A stretch of DNA of 63,788 nt. It comes from Novosphingobium sp. NDB2Meth1. GTDB taxonomy: Bacteria > Pseudomonadota > Alphaproteobacteria > Sphingomonadales > Sphingomonadaceae. The notes beneath the pieces are model-generated. The model worked only from the letters and a program-made list of their open reading frames with translations, ran no database searches and was not told where the DNA came from. The position numbers and the translations under genes were made by a program. Shown in pieces: positions 34,634 to 43,674 of the stretch; the stretch's first letter is position 1; every line of letters starts with the position of its first letter. The DNA lies in NCBI RefSeq assembly GCF_900117425.1, contig NZ_FPEH01000026.1, positions 1 to 63,788 of the forward strand, read 5' to 3'.

Positions 34634-34640
34634 TACGTAT
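34634..34640 (+). promoter_or_regulatory. TACGTAT motif upstream of a Met-rich protein and redox module
   Basis: Context GACACTACGTATATCAGCC, 84 nt before the ATG at 34724. It is the upstream copy for the operon that continues into the electron-transfer module, and nearly repeats the context at 22305. Confidence 0.45.
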
Positions 34641-34723
34641 ATCAGCCAGTTTGAGGAGTCGTCCATCAGGGGCATCGCGGCTCGCCAAATTATCGCCGGT
34701 CGTTTTTCAACGGAGGAAAGATC

Positions 34724-35098
34724 ATGATGAAAAGTCGCACTTCCTATCTTTATTCGCTGGCATTGATAGGCGGCGTTCTTCTGTCTCCCAGCCTTGCTGC
34801 GGCCCAGAGCCAAGGAACAGGACAGGCCTCAACCCAGCCCCCCATGTCTCCCAACGGCAGTGCAATGCCGTCCGGTGGGATGATGGAAGGTCATGACGCG
34901 ATGCCCGGCATGCAAGGCGGCATGCAAATGCCTAAACCCGTTATGGCACAGGACAAGTCAGGATGCTGCGCCAAGAAGATGAAAACTATGGGAAGGTCGA
35001 AGCACAGCCCCAGACATCGCAGGCACGCCAAGCCGGCCGCCGCAAAGCCTGCACCGATGCCCGCCGACAAGCCAATGCCCATGCAGGACGATATGTAA
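34724..35098 (+). CDS. Met-rich exported protein with CC motif
   Basis: A 124-residue protein with a signal peptide (to LAAAQ), Met-rich clusters (MPGMQGGMQMP), GCCAKKMKTM, a basic His/Arg stretch and the tail MPADKPMPMQDDM. The tail nearly repeats that of the protein at 16712. Such residues suit Cu(I) capture in the periplasm. It starts the rightward run: 10 bases after its stop comes the reductase gene. The ATG at 34724 follows GGAGG. Confidence 0.8.
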   Translation: MMKSRTSYLYSLALIGGVLLSPSLAAAQSQGTGQASTQPPMSPNGSAMPSGGMMEGHDAMPGMQGGMQMPKPVMAQDKSGCCAKKMKTMGRSKHSPRHRRHAKPAAAKPAPMPADKPMPMQDDM

Positions 35099-35108
35099 GA
35101 GTATCAGC

Positions 35109-37100
35109 ATGAAGCGTCCGCTCCATCAAATCACTACTCACCGAACTCTCTGGAGTCGGATTGGCTACCGGGTTCTGATCGCACTGACGGTGATGCTCAC
35201 ATCACCGTCGGTCGTGGCGCAAACCGCTGACGAGCACGCTTCGCATCATCCAGGCGGAGGCGGGGCAGCTCCAGCCATGCCTGCCGCAGCCAGCGGCACC
35301 GACATGCCTGCAACACAACCCATGGGAGGCTCGGGCACTGACCCAATGGCCGCCATGATGAAGCAGATGATGTCACCGTCGGCCGGATCTGCCGGGCCGG
35401 GAGGTATGGGTGGCACAGCCGCGCCCTCCGGCTGTTGCGGGCCAATGGGTGCCAAACCCTTCTACCCCTCGCTGATGCAATGGCCAGCGCTGACCGACGA
35501 AGCGCGGCGGGCCGTTCGAGCCGAAGCGCTAAAGCGCCTCGGCTCGGGGACCGAAGTGCTGACTGCCGAGCAATCCCGACTCCATCACGCGCTTGCGTCC
35601 AACGACTTCGTAGCTGCCGGTGACGCCATCAAGGGGGCTCGCGAAGGCCTTGCCCAAGCCGACAGCGGCGTGAGCGCCCTCAAGGGACTGGAGGAAGGCA
35701 AGGCACCCCGCGAGATCGCTCTCACATGGTTCAAGAACCAAAATGGAATAGGCGGAGCTGAACAAATGGCGACGGATAGCGGCCTTTCCTGGTGGCACAT
35801 CATTGGAATGGTACTGCTCGCGGCGGCACTCCTTGCCGCCCTGCTCTTGCGGCAGGCTCGGCTTCGTCGCATCGCGAGCCTTGTCGAGCGACTGATGCCA
35901 GGGTCGCCCACAGCACAAACTGCAATTGGCGCTCCGGCTGCACCCACGGCAATGGCACAGCCCGCTGTTCTCGCGGGCGTCCCACAGGTGTCTGCCGAGA
36001 CTAATGCTCCGCCGCCCGCTCAACGCCCTTGGAAGGGGGTGCTGCGCATCAAGGCGATCTTCGACGAAACGCCGAACGTGAAAACGTTCCGCTTAATGGA
36101 GGCGAACGGCGGTCCCATCCCGTTCACTTTCCTGCCGGGGCAATACGCAACAATCACTTCGGAAATCGACGGACAGAAGGTCCGTCGATCCTACACGATC
36201 TCATCATCCCCCACCCAGCGCGACTATATCGAACTCACGATCAAGCGTGAACAATATGGCCTGGAGTCGCGTCATCTTCACGATCATGCCGATACCGGCG
36301 ATCTCCTTGAAATATCTGCCCCCGCCGGCAGGTTCTTCTTCACGGGGAAGGAAGCCGACGGCATCGTTCTGATCGCCGGCGGCGTTGGCATCACGCCAAT
36401 GATGAGCGTTCTGCGAAGTCTCACAGACCGGTCCTACGAGCACGACATTTTTCTACTTTACGGCGTGAATACACCAGAAGATCTCATTTTCCGCGATGAG
36501 TGCGATCATCTGGCACGTCGCCATCCCAAGCTTCACGTCGCGTATACCGTCGCCAAAGCCGAAGGCACCGATTGGCAAGGCCAGGTGGGCTACATGACGG
36601 CAGATTTCATAGCGGCCTCGGTACCCGACATTGCGAAACGACGAGTCCACTTGTGCGGCCCACCCCCCATGATGGCTGCAGTGAAAGAAGCGCTCGCGCA
36701 GCTCCAAGTCCCATCAGACCAGGTTAAAACCGAAGAGTTCGCTCCGCTCAAGGGTGGCCCAGTCATGGAAGCCGAACCCTCGGAACCTGTTGCGACACCG
36801 GCATTCACCGCTGATCAGGCCGTGCCGATCCCGTCTGCACACGCCACCATCACATTCTCAAAGTCCGGCAAGGCAGGCCCCCTCGCGCCGGACCAGTCGG
36901 TGCTCGAAGCCGCCGAGGCGATTGGCGTAGCGATTGATTATGATTGCCGAGCTGGCACCTGCGGTCGGTGCAAAGTGCCACTCCGCCAGGGTCAGGCAAC
37001 CATGGAGGTCGAGGACGCGCTCGCCGCGGATGAGAAGGCAGCGGGAATCATCCTCGCCTGTCAGGCAAAATCGACCGGTGACCTGGTGGTGGAGGCCTGA
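35109..37100 (+). CDS. flavin/2Fe-2S oxidoreductase with exported Met-rich N-terminus
   Basis: A 663-residue multidomain protein. Residues 1-40 form a signal, then come a His/Met-rich segment (HASHHPGGGG, MAAMMKQMM) and SGCCGPM, then a helical part. A membrane helix lies near 225-245. After it, about 310-555 is a ferredoxin-NADP reductase-like unit with RRSYTISSS (flavin) and IAGGVGITPMMS (NAD(P)H), and 575-663 is a plant-type 2Fe-2S domain with CRAGTCGRC plus a distal Cys. Topology suggests a Met-rich part outside and the redox part inside, moving electrons from NAD(P)H to the membrane. I have not seen this exact fusion; it is described by domains. Confidence 0.8.
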   Translation: MKRPLHQITTHRTLWSRIGYRVLIALTVMLTSPSVVAQTADEHASHHPGGGGAAPAMPAAASGTDMPATQPMGGSGTDPMAAMMKQMMSPSAGSAGPGGMGGTAAPSGCCGPMGAKPFYPSLMQWPALTDEARRAVRAEALKRLGSGTEVLTAEQSRLHHALASNDFVAAGDAIKGAREGLAQADSGVSALKGLEEGKAPREIALTWFKNQNGIGGAEQMATDSGLSWWHIIGMVLLAAALLAALLLRQARLRRIASLVERLMPGSPTAQTAIGAPAAPTAMAQPAVLAGVPQVSAETNAPPPAQRPWKGVLRIKAIFDETPNVKTFRLMEANGGPIPFTFLPGQYATITSEIDGQKVRRSYTISSSPTQRDYIELTIKREQYGLESRHLHDHADTGDLLEISAPAGRFFFTGKEADGIVLIAGGVGITPMMSVLRSLTDRSYEHDIFLLYGVNTPEDLIFRDECDHLARRHPKLHVAYTVAKAEGTDWQGQVGYMTADFIAASVPDIAKRRVHLCGPPPMMAAVKEALAQLQVPSDQVKTEEFAPLKGGPVMEAEPSEPVATPAFTADQAVPIPSAHATITFSKSGKAGPLAPDQSVLEAAEAIGVAIDYDCRAGTCGRCKVPLRQGQATMEVEDALAADEKAAGIILACQAKSTGDLVVEA

Positions 37101-37783
37101 TGACCGAAACCGAAAAAATCACGGTCGGAGGCCTGGTCAGTGTGCTAACGCTGATCGTCCCCGGATTTCTTATCCATTCCGCGCCCCGCTTCCCGGGCAG
37201 CCTTGCCGGGAGCATGTTCGGGATCGCCGCCGCGCTTCTGTTCCTGCTCCTGCTGTCCTACACGGCGGTGAAGCGGCAGGCCTGGATCAAGGAGCGGACC
37301 AAAGGCTCCATCTCGCTTGGGGCGCTAATGGGGTTTCACGTCTACGCCGGCGCAATCGGGGCATTGCTCGGCATCATTCACTCCGGCCACAAGTTTCAGA
37401 GTCCGCTCGGTGTGAGCCTTGTGATATCGATGCTCGCGGTCGTCGCGAGCGGATTCATCGGGCGATATTATCTTGCGCAGGTCAGCCAGGATCTCCGGCT
37501 TCAGCAAAAAGAGCTCAAGCTGCTTCGCGACCGCTACGATGGGTTGGCCACAGTTTCCGTAGTCTGGAATCGCGAAAGCGTCATCGACCCGTCAGGACTT
37601 AGTCTCGATCATCTGCTCGGTGCCATTTCGGATCTCGAATTTACAATAATGGCACGGGATGCGATCAAGCGCACCCTCGCGCGGTGGACGGTGTTCCATG
37701 TCGCGGTTGCGATTGTGATGTATGGCCTGATGGCATTGCACATTTGGGGCGGCTACTATTACGGCCTTCGGTGGCTGCCGTGA
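37100..37783 (+). CDS. membrane cytochrome b-like protein
   Basis: A 227-residue protein with about five membrane helices and His residues facing each other in helices (GFHVYAG and IIHSGHK, then FHVAVAIVMYGLMALHIW), a plausible haem-binding pattern as in ferric reductase-type or Ni-hydrogenase-type cytochrome b. It is start-stop coupled to the reductase (TGATG) and to the next cytochrome gene (GTGA). It likely carries electrons through the membrane. Haem binding is inferred. Confidence 0.7.
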   Translation: MTETEKITVGGLVSVLTLIVPGFLIHSAPRFPGSLAGSMFGIAAALLFLLLLSYTAVKRQAWIKERTKGSISLGALMGFHVYAGAIGALLGIIHSGHKFQSPLGVSLVISMLAVVASGFIGRYYLAQVSQDLRLQQKELKLLRDRYDGLATVSVVWNRESVIDPSGLSLDHLLGAISDLEFTIMARDAIKRTLARWTVFHVAVAIVMYGLMALHIWGGYYYGLRWLP

Positions 37784-38475
37784 AGCGAACCACAATCCTT
37801 TACCTGGTGCTTGCGACGATCGCGCTGCTCGCAGCCATCGTGGTCCCCTTCACAGTCTACCGTTCGGGAAGCACTGCGCTACCCCAATGGTCATCGGCAG
37901 TCCGTCCCGGGCCCTTGTCGAGCGCCCACGCATTGCTCGAAGGCAAATGCGAGAGCTGCCATACTCCCAACCAGGGCATCAAGGCCGAAACCTGTATCGC
38001 ATGCCACGCCTCTGCGCCTGAACTCCTGATGAAACCCGCGACCGCCTTCCACGCCAACCTAAAGGAGTGCGGGGGTTGCCACATCGAGCATCAGGGCCGC
38101 ACTCTTCGTCCGGTCAGGATGGATCACCTGGTCCTCGAGAAGATTGCGAAGCGCGCTACAGGGCAAGTTGCAAAACTCGACTGCCAATCCTGCCACACGC
38201 CTCGGGATATCCATAAGGGATTCTTTGGACCTGAGTGCGCAAGCTGCCACACTACGGCAAGCTGGAAAATCAGCGGCTTCTTGCATCCAAGTCCGAAATC
38301 GACCGAATGCTCACAATGTCACAAGGCACCGCCGAGCCATTACATGATGCACTTCGAGATGATGGACAAGATGATCAGCGGCGAAAAACGGGCGCGCGTT
38401 GATCAGTGCTTCAGCTGTCACCAGACCGACTCGTTCAACAACATCAAGGGCGTCGGTATGGTCAAGGTGCATTGA
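37780..38475 (+). CDS. membrane-anchored heptahaem cytochrome c
   Basis: A 231-residue protein with an N-terminal signal anchor (8-28) and seven CxxCH motifs: CESCH, CIACH, CGGCH, CQSCH, CASCH, CSQCH and CFSCH. Additional His residues (HLVLEK, HIEHQ, HYMMH) can act as distal ligands. It is a periplasmic multihaem electron carrier of the cytochrome c3/NrfH-like class. The GTG at 37780 overlaps the stop of the previous gene. It completes the electron path NAD(P)H to flavin/2Fe-2S to cytochrome b to cytochrome c. The final acceptor is unknown; a metal ion such as Cu(II) is possible. Confidence 0.88.
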   Translation: MKRTTILYLVLATIALLAAIVVPFTVYRSGSTALPQWSSAVRPGPLSSAHALLEGKCESCHTPNQGIKAETCIACHASAPELLMKPATAFHANLKECGGCHIEHQGRTLRPVRMDHLVLEKIAKRATGQVAKLDCQSCHTPRDIHKGFFGPECASCHTTASWKISGFLHPSPKSTECSQCHKAPPSHYMMHFEMMDKMISGEKRARVDQCFSCHQTDSFNNIKGVGMVKVH

Positions 38476-38699
38476 GCGATCATTTCGCAAAGATAATTTG
38501 GCGCTTCGTGACTCTGTGGCCCAAGCAATGATCGGTTTTTACACCACCGGCGCGCAGCGTACTTTGAGCCCGTTCGCCAAGATTGCGCAATGAACTGCGA
38601 TCAGACAATCCATGAGACGCAACGGGACGAGCCGCTTGAGCGCGCGTCGAACACATTCACCCTGGCAAGTTCACGACGACCAGGCCGTGGGTATCCGAA

Positions 38700-39254
38700 T
38701 CAAGCTAAGATCGAGACAGGTTCGGTTATCGACGGGATTAGGTTTGACGCACGCGCTGAAGCGCCCCGCCGCACAAGAAATTTCGCTAAGCTCGCCAAGT
38801 TCGAAGCCAATGAGACCAGATCCGTACCCAATGCAAAGACGGCTCCGACCATTAGATTATGGGCGAGCCAGAACGGTGCGCCAACGAGAAACAGACCCTT
38901 CATTCGCGAAGTCGAGGTTTGCAATCGCGCAAGGCTGCCCAACGAGCTGCCGGTAAGCGCCAGAGCGGACGGGATGCCATGTCACGTCACAACAGAAAGA
39001 AAGACCAACAAAATGAAACTCGCTCCATAGAGCCTTGTGACCACGTAGCGATCTCGCACCGATGCAGAGATGAGGAGTTGTGAGCATGAAATGAGGCACG
39101 CCATCGCAGCTGTGGGAGAACCTAGCGTAAGAAAATAGAGCGTGAATGCGGCAGCACCCACGCTCTGGATTTTGACCACAGTTCGATAATTACTGAAAAA
39201 TGGCCAGCCGATGATGCACAAAAGTGCCAAGCAACCTGAAGCGGTAGCAATCAT
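38700..39254 (-). pseudogene. YgjV-family inner membrane protein, one premature stop
   Basis: Two open segments (39254-38982 and 38942-38700) lie in the same minus-strand frame. They join across a single TGA at 38984-38982 into about 185 residues matching the YgjV-type membrane protein: the first half has CIIGWPFFSNYRTVVK, the second RLQTSTSRMKG and APFWLAHNLMVGAVF. The TGA stands where a Trp (TGG) would continue VVT-WHGxPSALALTG. No frameshift is needed. It is a recent pseudogene, or a sequencing error. Confidence 0.75.
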
Positions 39255-39429
39255 GACCGACGCAGCGCGGTTCTTCCGAATTTAATCTGCATAGTGCGCT
39301 CAGCTCTCTCTTTTGTCATAGCAGAAGCATGAAGGATCAATGTTAATTACGCTTCAATTTACTTCTCAGTAGAACTACAGTAAGCATACGCCGAAGGCCG
39401 TGACGCGGTTCGAACAGGCTGCGATTTCG

Positions 39430-40509
39430 TGCAGATTGGTGCACCAATTCCAATGCAGGAGGCGATCGCCGCGCGCTGGCCGCTGCGGTCAGAACCGGAA
39501 AATAGCCACGACTTACGCCCGAGGGGCACGCAGCGCAGCGACCTTTCGGCAGCGTTGTTCGAGAGGCAGACCCTGCCATCGTTGAGGAAGCGGGTTAACG
39601 CGTTCCAGCGGCGCAGTATGTAGATGATGGCTTTGGCGACATCGTGGTTGCGGGAGATTTTAGCGAACTGCGCGCCAACTCCCGACGGACAGCGAGACGC
39701 TCGGCCGGGTTCTTGCCATTGATGTCGCGCTCGATCGCGAACAGGGCGTCGAGCTTTGGTACAACCTCCAGCGCGATCGGGTGAATGATCGATGCCTTCT
39801 CGCCGCGGCTCTTCTTCCGAGCGGCGCCCTCGACATCGGCGAGTTCGAAGAACTTCCGGCGCGCGTGTGCAAAGCACCCGGCTTCCAGGATGAAGCCGGG
39901 CTGTCGATCGACAGCGTATAGCTCTACGAAGACAGCATATCATCGGCCTGCAGTATCCCTGACCTGGATGCGAAATGAGCTCGGGGATATTCGCCGCGCC
40001 GGTCACGCGAGTAGTGGAAGACGACTGCCGGTGGATCGGAACCGCCGAACGGCCGATATCGGTCTTGCCTTTGGCCATGACCAGCACGGTGGTGTCATCG
40101 CCATGAACGCGCTCGGCACAAGGACGTGTGCCTCGATCATCCGGTAGATCCGCATAAGCGCGTGGCACGCAGTCCCGATCTGATCGGCCAGCGTCAACAC
40201 ACTGAGCAGGGCACCTTCGCAGGCAAAACGCTCGGCCTGGCGGTGGAGCGGATGATACTGGCCGTACGTGTCGAACACCAACACGGCGAGGAAACTGGGG
40301 CCGTGCTGCTCACCGCGTAGCTTGGCGTTCTGTAGCTTGAGATGCGCGATCATCGCTTCGGTGGCGCTGGCCAGAGCCCGTGCGTTGGCCAACTCAGCCT
40401 CGACGGCGGCGACGCGTTGCTCGGCATCATCGGCCTTCTGAAGCGCCTGCGTCAGCAGCGCCTTGAGCGCATCGGTATCATCCGGAAAGGGTGAAACGGC
40501 GCCTGCCAT
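39430..40509 (-). pseudogene. IS66 tnpC transposase, disrupted
   Basis: From 40509 leftward, a coiled-coil start (ALKALLTQALQKADDAEQR, then MIAHLKLQNAKLRGEQHG) is joined by a deletion to FLAVLVFDTYGQYHPLHRQAERF. After IEAHV the frame shifts to ERVHGDDTTVLVMAKGKTD, and later pieces (NDGRVCLSNNAAERSLR, KSWLFSGSDRSGQRAA) are seen in another frame. These are IS66 transposase blocks in the right order with deletions. Confidence 0.8.
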
Positions 40510-40567
40510 GGGCGAAGTGAATTATCACCAAGCCCTCGGATCAAGCCAAAACTGCCTGACGCTACGG

Positions 40568-40798
40568 CTATCCTGCGCTCTGCGGACGCCAGGAATACTG
40601 CGGGTAGCGGCAGTAGATCCCGTTCAACAGGCAAGCCAGTTGAGAGCTCGTCAGAGAGACGGCCCCGTCCTTCGCGGACGGCCAGATGAAGCGTCCCTTC
40701 ACGAGCCGCTTAGCATACATCGACATCCCCACACCATCGTCCCAGATGATCTTCTCCAGCGACCCGGATCGGCCACGGATCGGGCAAAGGCGACATCA
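40568..40798 (-). pseudogene. IS66 tnpB helper gene, 3' fragment
   Basis: The frame reads IWDDGVGMSMYAKRLVKGRFIWP, here quoted in part, then SLTSSQLACLLNGIYCR and YSWRPQSAG before the stop at 40568. This is the C-terminal part of the IS66 TnpB helper. The 5' part is lost at the junction with the cytochrome gene. Confidence 0.8.
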
Positions 40799-41395
40799 CT
40801 AGGGCATCGCCTTCGTCATGCCAGGCATATCCTTCATCATCGCGTCATGGTCTTCGGGCGCACTGGCAATTGCTGCCTGATATTGCGCGGGCGTCATCTT
40901 GGGGAGTTGCCGCACGAAAGCCACCATATCCCAGATCAACTCGTCGCTATGCGTTTTGCCCCATGCCGGCATCGCGGTCATCTTGACCCCATGCTTGATG
41001 ATCCAGAATTGCGCCTTTGGCGATCTCTGCTGCTCCCGAAAAAGCTCCGGGGCCCTGGGGTAGAGTCCCTGGCTGATCTCCGACTTCTCCAGTCCCGGCC
41101 CGAGATGGCAGCCACTGCACATCTCAGTGTAAAGCCCCGCGCCGCTCTGCAACCGTTTTAAATCCATCAGGTTGGCAGGCACACTCACATTGCGAGACCG
41201 GACGGCGATCGAACGATCACGAAGCTGCTCTATGAGCCAATAAACCGGCTTGGTGTGAGGCGCATCAGCGCCGATGTCATAGACGCCAACATACATGACC
41301 GCGCCAGCAAGCGCGCCACCGACCAGTGCCGTCACCGCAATGAAGCCTACGCTTGGCAAATGCCTTCGAAGCCATGCCGTTTTAGAATCTTGCAT
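40799..41395 (-). CDS. monohaem cytochrome c with Met-rich C-terminus
   Basis: A 198-residue protein with an N-terminal membrane anchor (about 15-38), one haem site CSGCH, and a distal Met candidate in MTAMPAWG. The final 25 residues are Met/Asp-rich (DAMMKDMPGMTKAMP) and may bind copper. GAGGAGG precedes the ATG. It is divergent from the second copC. Its stop codon touches the IS66 remnant, so the original 3' flank is lost but the gene appears intact. Confidence 0.85.
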   Translation of the reverse strand: MQDSKTAWLRRHLPSVGFIAVTALVGGALAGAVMYVGVYDIGADAPHTKPVYWLIEQLRDRSIAVRSRNVSVPANLMDLKRLQSGAGLYTEMCSGCHLGPGLEKSEISQGLYPRAPELFREQQRSPKAQFWIIKHGVKMTAMPAWGKTHSDELIWDMVAFVRQLPKMTPAQYQAAIASAPEDHDAMMKDMPGMTKAMP

Positions 41396-41605
41396 CGCGT
41401 CCTCCTCAGCTGAAAAGCTTTTGGTCAGTCAGTGTTTTCGCACCCGTCCAATTTATAATACGCGCGGGTCGCCCTTACCCCTCATCAGAAATCTTTATCT
41501 TATGCGCGAGTTGAACGTCGTGGGACGCTTAAAAATATCGCAACGTCGATGAGGGGTTGTGCCGTGCGGTGCGTATTAACTGTGTCGACGCCTATGGAGA
41601 AATCA

Positions 41606-41986
41606 ATGTATCGTAAAACATTGTTGGCCGTCGCCATGGCGGTTTCTGTCTTCGCTGCTACGCCCGTCCAGGCCCATTCCAAGCTCAGCAGTGCCACACC
41701 AGCAGCAGACACTGTCGTTACAGCGCCGACCAAGATACAGCTGATCTTTTCCGAAGCGCTCGTCGCGCAGTTCTCCGGAATCGACCTGACGATGACTGAG
41801 ATGCCTAGCATGAAGATGGGCCCCATGAAGGTGAATGGCGTCAAGGCGACCGTGGCACCTAACGGCAAGACGCTCGGCGCCCCGCTCGCCAACCCGCTGG
41901 CAACCGGAACCTACATGCTCGATTATCATGTTATCTCGACCGATACCCATCGGATCCAAGGCAGCTACACGTTTAAGGTCAAGTGA
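41606..41986 (+). CDS. copC: CopC periplasmic copper-binding protein, second copy
   Basis: A 126-residue protein with a signal (to VQA), His as the first mature residue (HSKLSSATPAAD), a Met-rich loop (MTEMPSMKMGPMKV) and STDTHRIQGSYTF. The CopC ligands are therefore kept. The ATG at 41606 with GGAG upstream is chosen; longer frames start at 41549. It is followed after four bases by copD, the same spacing as in the first pair. Confidence 0.92.
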   Translation: MYRKTLLAVAMAVSVFAATPVQAHSKLSSATPAADTVVTAPTKIQLIFSEALVAQFSGIDLTMTEMPSMKMGPMKVNGVKATVAPNGKTLGAPLANPLATGTYMLDYHVISTDTHRIQGSYTFKVK

Positions 41987-41990
41987 GACC

Positions 41991-42926
41991 ATGTCGGACA
42001 TGGTGGCAATCGCCGTCAGATTGGGTCTTTATCTTGATCTGATGCCTCTCTTCGGGCTGCCTATGTTTGGCCTCTACACGTTACGCGGGGCAGAGAGAGC
42101 ATCGGGCTCGGTCCTGCGCTTCCGTTCGGTATTGGCGACGATGGCGCTCGTCGGCGTTGGCTTGTCGATGCTGGACATGATGGTTTTGGCGGCCTCGATG
42201 GGTGGCCTGCCGATCAATCAGGTAGACCGCGCAACTGTCAATCATTTGATATCGAGCACCACGATTGGCACGGTCTGGCAAGTGCGGGTCGCGGCACTCT
42301 TGCTTGTGCTGTATTTTTCCGTCGTCGGATGGCGCCGCCCCGCTTTCGCCCTGTGGTCGCTGGCGGTCACCGCCGCTGTCGCTCTGGCAACCTTGGCCTG
42401 GACCGGCCATGGAGCGACCGGTGAAGGCTTGCAAGGATGGGTCCATCTTGGGGCCGACACCACCCATCTCTGGGCCGCGGGCATATGGGTAGGAGCATTA
42501 TTCGCCCTTTGTTTTCTCATTTTCCGACCTACCGCCCGCATGACGATAGATCATATTCATCTCTATCACCGGGCGTTGGATGGCTTTTCTAAGGTCGAAG
42601 CGGCACTCGTGGGACTGCTTATCCTGTCGGGGGTCATCAACAGTTGGATACTGATCGGACCGTCTAGGCTCGGTTCCCTTTTTACCAGTCTTTGCGGCCT
42701 TTTGCTGGTTGCGAAGCTGATACTGTTCGGCGTCATGCTGATGCTGGCCGCCGCCAATCGCTTCTTCCTGACGCCATACCTGGCTGCGACCATTGAGACG
42801 GGCAACACATCCTCGGCGATAAAGGCGCTCCGGCGCAGTTTCGTCATCGAAACCGGATGTGCACTTGCCATTCTAGTCCTCGTTGCATGGTTGGGGCTTT
42901 TGCCCCCGCCATCCTCGGGAATGTAA
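41991..42926 (+). CDS. copD: CopD family membrane protein, second copy
   Basis: A 311-residue protein, the same length as the first CopD, with about eight helices and the conserved His-containing WTGHGATGEGLQGWVHLGADTTHL. It starts four bases after copC. Together they form a second copCD unit, set apart from the first by 37 kb and not followed by an ATPase. Confidence 0.9.
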   Translation: MSDMVAIAVRLGLYLDLMPLFGLPMFGLYTLRGAERASGSVLRFRSVLATMALVGVGLSMLDMMVLAASMGGLPINQVDRATVNHLISSTTIGTVWQVRVAALLLVLYFSVVGWRRPAFALWSLAVTAAVALATLAWTGHGATGEGLQGWVHLGADTTHLWAAGIWVGALFALCFLIFRPTARMTIDHIHLYHRALDGFSKVEAALVGLLILSGVINSWILIGPSRLGSLFTSLCGLLLVAKLILFGVMLMLAAANRFFLTPYLAATIETGNTSSAIKALRRSFVIETGCALAILVLVAWLGLLPPPSSGM

Positions 42927-43329
42927 TTCGTCTTCACGGAAGTGCGCACGATATGGCCTTGATTACTTTAAGGGCCGGGCCAAACCGGGAAATCGCCTCT
43001 CTGTGTCGTTCGATCTCGCCACAAGGTAGATAGGCGATCTCTAGGTCCGCGATCCGGCTGGACGCCAGCCTTGCTTTTTACGCGCGCACTTCGCTTTCGC
43101 AAGCGTCGCGAGATACAAGGAACAATCCGTCGGTGGCATGAAGTTCGGTGCTGCTCAGGGCAAGATCGAATATCCAGACAATGCCCGAATAAATGGATGT
43201 CGAATGTTCGACTTTAAAGGATGCAGCGACCCGGTCGCCGTTCCGCTCCAGTCGGTGTCAAAATTGAGGCCGGCAAGCTTTCGAGGCAGCCCTCCCCTAT
43301 TCACGGTTTGTAGCTCACCGATCAGGATC
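42927..43329. other. decayed DNA, no intact gene
   Basis: No intact gene. Short pieces reading rightward (GKIEYPDNARINGCR near 43159) may be the upstream part of the thioredoxin reductase-like remnant that follows. The frame is broken repeatedly. Confidence 0.4.
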
Positions 43330-43530
43330 TCAATGTAAAGCTGGCCGATGGCCGATCCTTGCGCTTCGACACGCTCTATGTGGGCCTCGGCACGACAGCT
43401 CAATCGGACTTGGCAAGGATGATTGGTGCCGATTTGGGGCATTCGGGCTGCATCCTCATCCATGAACATCAGAAAACGACGATCAGCGACATGTTCGTTG
43501 TTTTCGGCATGATCGAAGGGCGGGATCTTA
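43330..43530 (+). pseudogene. thioredoxin reductase-like C-terminal remnant
   Basis: The rightward frame reads LYVGLGTTAQSDLARMIGADL, here in part, then GCILIHEHQKTTISDMF and EGRDLS. This matches the FAD-domain end of thioredoxin reductases (LGxxPxT, then DEHQRTS, then AAGD). The AGD motif is lost (VFGM) and no start or active-site CxxC is present. It is a fragment. Confidence 0.6.
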
Positions 43531-43559
43531 GTGCGCGGAGCCGGTGCACCAGCAAACCC

Positions 43560-43674
43560 AGGATCGAGCGCTGGCACCACACCCTGAAGAACAACTTCTT
43601 GTCCGGCGACCTCGATGCCCAGATCGACGAGACCGGCGAGCATTACAAGCACCAGCGTTACCAAGAGAGCCGGC
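43560..43674 (+). mobile_element. IS3-family transposase fragment
   Basis: The peptide RIERWHHTLKNNFLSGDLDA followed by EHYKHQRYQESR is the C-terminal block of IS3 OrfB integrases (KIERWHQTLKNR, then HYNHxRYHESL). It is fused in frame to the thioredoxin reductase remnant. No ends are recognisable. Confidence 0.7.

Larger units (their letters stand above)
39430..40798 (-). mobile_element. IS66-family element, degenerate remnant
   Basis: The stretch reads leftward as the end of tnpB (40798-40568), then tnpC from 40509 with internal loss and frameshifts. The left end is worn: the last part of tnpC and the left inverted repeat are missing. The right side abuts the stop codon of the cytochrome c gene at 40799. 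The element is not active. No target duplication was recognised. Confidence 0.8.

Noticed and set aside
38982..38984. TGA in the YgjV-like gene as selenocysteine or programmed read-through
   Set aside because: The position corresponds to an ordinary Trp, no SECIS-like element was seen, and the family is not known for selenocysteine.
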